From a virus: a stretch of DNA of 25,094 nucleotides. Position numbers and translations under genes: made by a program. Under the pieces are notes generated by a model, which searched no databases, was not told where the DNA came from, and worked only from the letters and a program-made list of their open reading frames with translations. This document shows positions 22,619 to 25,094 of this stretch, in pieces (within the stretch, counting starts at the first letter, position 1; every line of letters starts with the position of its first letter). The stretch is taken from IMG/VR virus record IMGVR_UViG_3300009481_002897, positions 1-25,094 of that record, one strand, 5' to 3'.

Positions 22619-23666
22619 CCTTTACCTCTCCTCGTTGATCGGCTGCTGGGATGTATGGGCTTTGATTATACTCTTCGCATTTTCTGATTACATCCTGAAA
22701 GGTATCTTCATCATTAACAGAGTCTCTTATGAGTTCAAACAACCCAACCTTATTGTGAAACTTGTGGGGCTTCAGGCCAATACATGTTTTTTCAGCACAT
22801 GAGCATGTTATGGTTTCAACATGCATATGTTGGTACTTAGGAGGTTTCCGAGAGAAAAAACCGGTACTAAGCCTTATTAGGTGGTTTTTAATGTAGTCAT
22901 AAGCCGATCTAACACAGCTATTATATAAAATATCTACAGCGTCAGATTCCCCCCATAGCACCTGATCGCACACTACTGGCATTCCATTGGGAAATTGAAG
23001 GAATTTAACCATGACATTTTTGTCACTACGCCATCCGTGGTTTACCTCTACGTTCCTCCTCAAAAATTCAAGCCTGTCTTCCAGTTTTGAGTGTGGAAAC
23101 GCTATGTCTGTCCTCAACCTAAAGGTAAGGTCGTATCTTATATTGTTTTTTTTCTGGTATCTTATTTTTTCTCTTATTGCTTTTTGGGAACTTATAAACT
23201 GAACAATCTTTTTTGCACACCAGCCCCGATCTCGTAAAAAATTGTACGAATGCTCCCAGCCTTCCGGCAGGTTGTAAAAATCTTTGCCCTCACAAAAATC
23301 TCCGGGCTTATGATTGCTTTTATCACACTTCCATTCTTGTAGTAAGCCCATAAATTTTTCTACACAGTAATTGTAGTATAAGTCACTAGATGGGTCTTGT
23401 ATTTTTAACACTTTTGGGTTATAGATATCTCTGAAAGATTGCTCTAAAGTACTGCCTTCTATTTTTTTTTGGCTTGGGTGGTTTTCTGGAAAATGACTGA
23501 ATGCGATCTTAGGGTCTACTCTATCCCAAGAATGGGCAAAGTAGTCTGTCTGTATACCAGCGTCTGAAAAATCGAAGAAAGGTTTAATAAATTTTGAACC
23601 TATCTCAAGCTGTCTTGGTTGACCAAAGAAAACGACTGCTATTTTTTTAATGTCTTCTAACTTCAT
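22611..23666 (-). CDS. RLRTD-type glycosyltransferase-like protein
   Basis: 351 residues. It starts with IAVVFFGQPRQLEIG, an alpha/beta nucleotide-binding type strand and loop. About residue 180 has YDLTFRLRTDIAFP, the RxRxD segment seen in glycosyltransferase-like proteins of viruses and LPS clusters (WavE-like). Cys-rich patches occur near 280-300 (CSCAEKTC). No TM helix. Probably adds or modifies a sugar in the glycan. The family call is by short motif only. It is coupled to the small conserved gene before it and to the sulfotransferase after it. Confidence 0.55.
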   Translation of the reverse strand: MKLEDIKKIAVVFFGQPRQLEIGSKFIKPFFDFSDAGIQTDYFAHSWDRVDPKIAFSHFPENHPSQKKIEGSTLEQSFRDIYNPKVLKIQDPSSDLYYNYCVEKFMGLLQEWKCDKSNHKPGDFCEGKDFYNLPEGWEHSYNFLRDRGWCAKKIVQFISSQKAIREKIRYQKKNNIRYDLTFRLRTDIAFPHSKLEDRLEFLRRNVEVNHGWRSDKNVMVKFLQFPNGMPVVCDQVLWGESDAVDILYNSCVRSAYDYIKNHLIRLSTGFFSRKPPKYQHMHVETITCSCAEKTCIGLKPHKFHNKVGLFELIRDSVNDEDTFQDVIRKCEEYNQSPYIPAADQRGEVKDE

Positions 23667-23944
23667 AGTAAAGGCCTGTCTACATAAATAGGGGTTTCTT
23701 TTCCTATGTATGAGCCTATTGCGTTAAATTCTACCCACTCGATAGAATCTTCATATGACATTCCAGTCTGACTCATACACGCCTCTACCATCTTCTCGTA
23801 ATCATAAACCACCCTTCCTGAATCGTGGCCACAAGCAATGCCAATAATAGCAGAATCAAAGCCATCGGCAAAAATAATATCATCGCCAAATTGTTCACAT
23901 ATTTCTTCTCGTGTAAAAATTTTGGTCTCATTATTCAACTTCAA
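23663..23944 (-). CDS. Small conserved phage-type protein of unknown function
   Basis: 93 residues. The order IIFADGFDSAIIGIA, then GRVVYDYEKMVEACM, then GMSYEDSIEWVEFNAIGSYIG, ending in TPIYVDRPLL, is the pattern of a small protein that I have seen in many unrelated phages, with no known function. It sits between two glycosyltransferase genes, overlapping both. The acidic DGFD and E-W-V-E-F-N segments could be ligand-binding, but this is not shown. Confidence 0.7.
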   Translation of the reverse strand: MKLNNETKIFTREEICEQFGDDIIFADGFDSAIIGIACGHDSGRVVYDYEKMVEACMSQTGMSYEDSIEWVEFNAIGSYIGKETPIYVDRPLL

Positions 23945-24830
23945 TCTCCTCTGAAAACTCTGTTGGTGAATAGAGTGTTATCATGCTTGGGTTTAGGAAA
24001 ATGTTTCCACCGGCTTGTCTGATCTGTTGATGTAGAAACGGATGGTCACACATTACACTTCCATCGTCCATTCTTCTTGCTCCATACTCATGATCTTTCA
24101 CGTCGTCCCATTTGTATATAGCGAGACCTCCAAAGTTAGAGAATACCTGTTGTGGCTTTTCTCCCCTGTTGAACTTTAGGTGATTAACGCTACCATCTGG
24201 TATCACATCCTCATTACCCATCGCTCTAAAGGCCCATGTGTCAAACAAGATTTGCTCGTATTCTATCTCGGTTTGGTCTCTGAAAGTTAGCTTCTTCTCT
24301 CTGAATATAATACCATTGGACGACATGACAGACCATCCAGTATAAGAAAAACAATTTAAAATACCGTCGTAAGACCACCCGCCCTTTATATCTAGGTCAA
24401 CCACGATCATATAATCTGGGTAAAATTCTGACTTTACATAGTTAAGGTATTTATTACGCAGCGTGCTTAAGTATTTAGCTCTGTTGTAATCTCTTGTTCT
24501 TTCAAACTGATCCCACCCAGCCACCTCCTGTATTAAGTGGACACGACTATCTTGAGAGTCATACTCCTGTAGTATTTCTGATGTCCCATCATCAGAGTCG
24601 TTTTCATAGATGACAAAATTACAACTTTTAAAAAGGCTTGATGTCTTGTCTAGCCTAGCCATCAATTGGTGTATATTACTTCTTATATTTCTACACAGGC
24701 CTACCACCACTACGGATTTGTTTCTTGTGTATTTCAGGCCTTTAATTAGCCTTCTGGAATTTTCAGAAGCATCTTTGCATGGAAAGAGTGACTCTGGAAA
24801 CTTTGAGTATACATAATTTTCTGGCTTCAT
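23931..24830 (-). CDS. CAP59-like (GT69-type) glycosyltransferase, copy 2
   Basis: 299 residues, paralogous to the gene at 17405-18370. It shares VVGLCRNI (42-49), FVIYENDSDDGT (72-83), VDLDIKGGWSYDG (144-156, DxD metal motif), FDTWAFRAM, NFGGLAIYKW and MCDHPFLHQQIR in the same order. The two differ in the middle and the C-terminus, so they probably use different acceptors or donors. No membrane helix. It overlaps the partial GT4 gene upstream by 4 bases (ATGA). Confidence 0.82.
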   Translation of the reverse strand: MKPENYVYSKFPESLFPCKDASENSRRLIKGLKYTRNKSVVVVGLCRNIRSNIHQLMARLDKTSSLFKSCNFVIYENDSDDGTSEILQEYDSQDSRVHLIQEVAGWDQFERTRDYNRAKYLSTLRNKYLNYVKSEFYPDYMIVVDLDIKGGWSYDGILNCFSYTGWSVMSSNGIIFREKKLTFRDQTEIEYEQILFDTWAFRAMGNEDVIPDGSVNHLKFNRGEKPQQVFSNFGGLAIYKWDDVKDHEYGARRMDDGSVMCDHPFLHQQIRQAGGNIFLNPSMITLYSPTEFSEEIEVE

Positions 24831-25094
24831 CGTAGAATTCCTGTTAGATTTCTTACAACCTCTTCCCTAAATGTATCCTGCCTGAGAAAATCTTTATCCA
24901 TATTGGCTAGATATTTATGAGCCTGTAATATTAGGTGTTCATTAAGTAGTATCTCTGATGCTTCTTCGAGGGTTTCAAAGTACAGCGGGTAATTTACTCC
25001 TAAATACTCCTCTGTTGCTGGCAATCTGTTAACTATGATTGGCGTGTTTCTAGCAATGCATTCAATCACAGCATTATTGGCGGATGAATCGTAT
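24827..25094 (-). CDS. GT4-type glycosyltransferase, C-terminal fragment (5' end outside window)
   Basis: 88 codons in frame up to the right edge without a stop: the sequence reads SSANNAVIECIARNTPII from near the edge. The apparent start at 25069 is an internal GTG, so the real start lies beyond 25094. The NNAVIECIARNTPIIVNRLP segment is the C-terminal donor-site block of GT4 enzymes (Glu in the position of the conserved E of EALA.G.P). The rest is the helical tail. It continues the glycan cassette to the right. Family call is fair given only the fragment. Confidence 0.75.
   Translation of the reverse strand, partial: YDSSANNAVIECIARNTPIIVNRLPATEEYLGVNYPLYFETLEEASEILLNEHLILQAHKYLANMDKDFLRQDTFREEVVRNLTGILR

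Noticed and set aside
1-25094. tRNA genes, CRISPR arrays, insertion sequences, attachment sites
   Set aside because: Intergenic gaps are short (largest about 115 bases) and none shows a cloverleaf, regular spaced repeats or transposon ends.

Overview
The window looks like part of the genome of a large, lytic-type tailed phage (Caudoviricetes), probably uncultured and probably infecting an aquatic bacterium. All genes lie on the minus strand. They are packed with 1 to 35 base overlaps, and Shine-Dalgarno sequences stand in front of many starts. The phage-typical set is a DnaB-type helicase, a RecA/UvsX-type recombinase, PhoH, dUTPase, a B12-dependent (class II) ribonucleotide reductase, an FmdB-type zinc ribbon and a small sigma-like factor. 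I see no tRNA, CRISPR, integrase or transposase.

Layout in transcription order, from high to low coordinates. (1) 25094-16318: a surface-glycan cassette with two GT4-type glycosyltransferases (one cut by the window edge), two paralogous CAP59-like glycosyltransferases, an RLRTD-type glycosyltransferase-like protein, a PAPS sulfotransferase and, in the middle, a compact phosphonate pathway. (2) 16325-14240: small unknown proteins, a sigma-like factor, a promoter candidate and a glycine-rich protein with a strong ribosome binding site. (3) 14134-10267: a membrane/lysis-like region with a TM plus PAS protein, a small two-helix membrane protein, a papain-like (C1) protease, a Cys-rich Asp-repeat protein and several small single-TM proteins. 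It ends in a clear rho-independent terminator at 10193-10233. (4) 10153-1: nucleotide metabolism and replication/recombination, from RNR, dUTPase and PhoH through a run of small proteins to RecA, a VSR/DUF559-like nuclease, a 2OG-Fe(II) oxygenase and the replicative helicase, which runs off the left edge.

The most notable content is the phosphonate block at 18370-21819. A fused cytidylyltransferase-PEP phosphomutase is followed by a phosphonopyruvate decarboxylase split into two subunits, a shortened iron-type alcohol dehydrogenase with all four metal ligands, and a LicD-family transferase. Read as a pathway: PEP to phosphonopyruvate to phosphonoacetaldehyde to 2-hydroxyethylphosphonate, then CMP activation, then transfer of the phosphonate to a glycan. 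Next to the sulfotransferase and glycosyltransferases, this suggests that the phage makes a phosphonate-decorated and perhaps sulfated glycan, for its own virion or for the surface of the infected cell. The individual families are well known. The complete module in a phage-like genome is the discovery candidate here.
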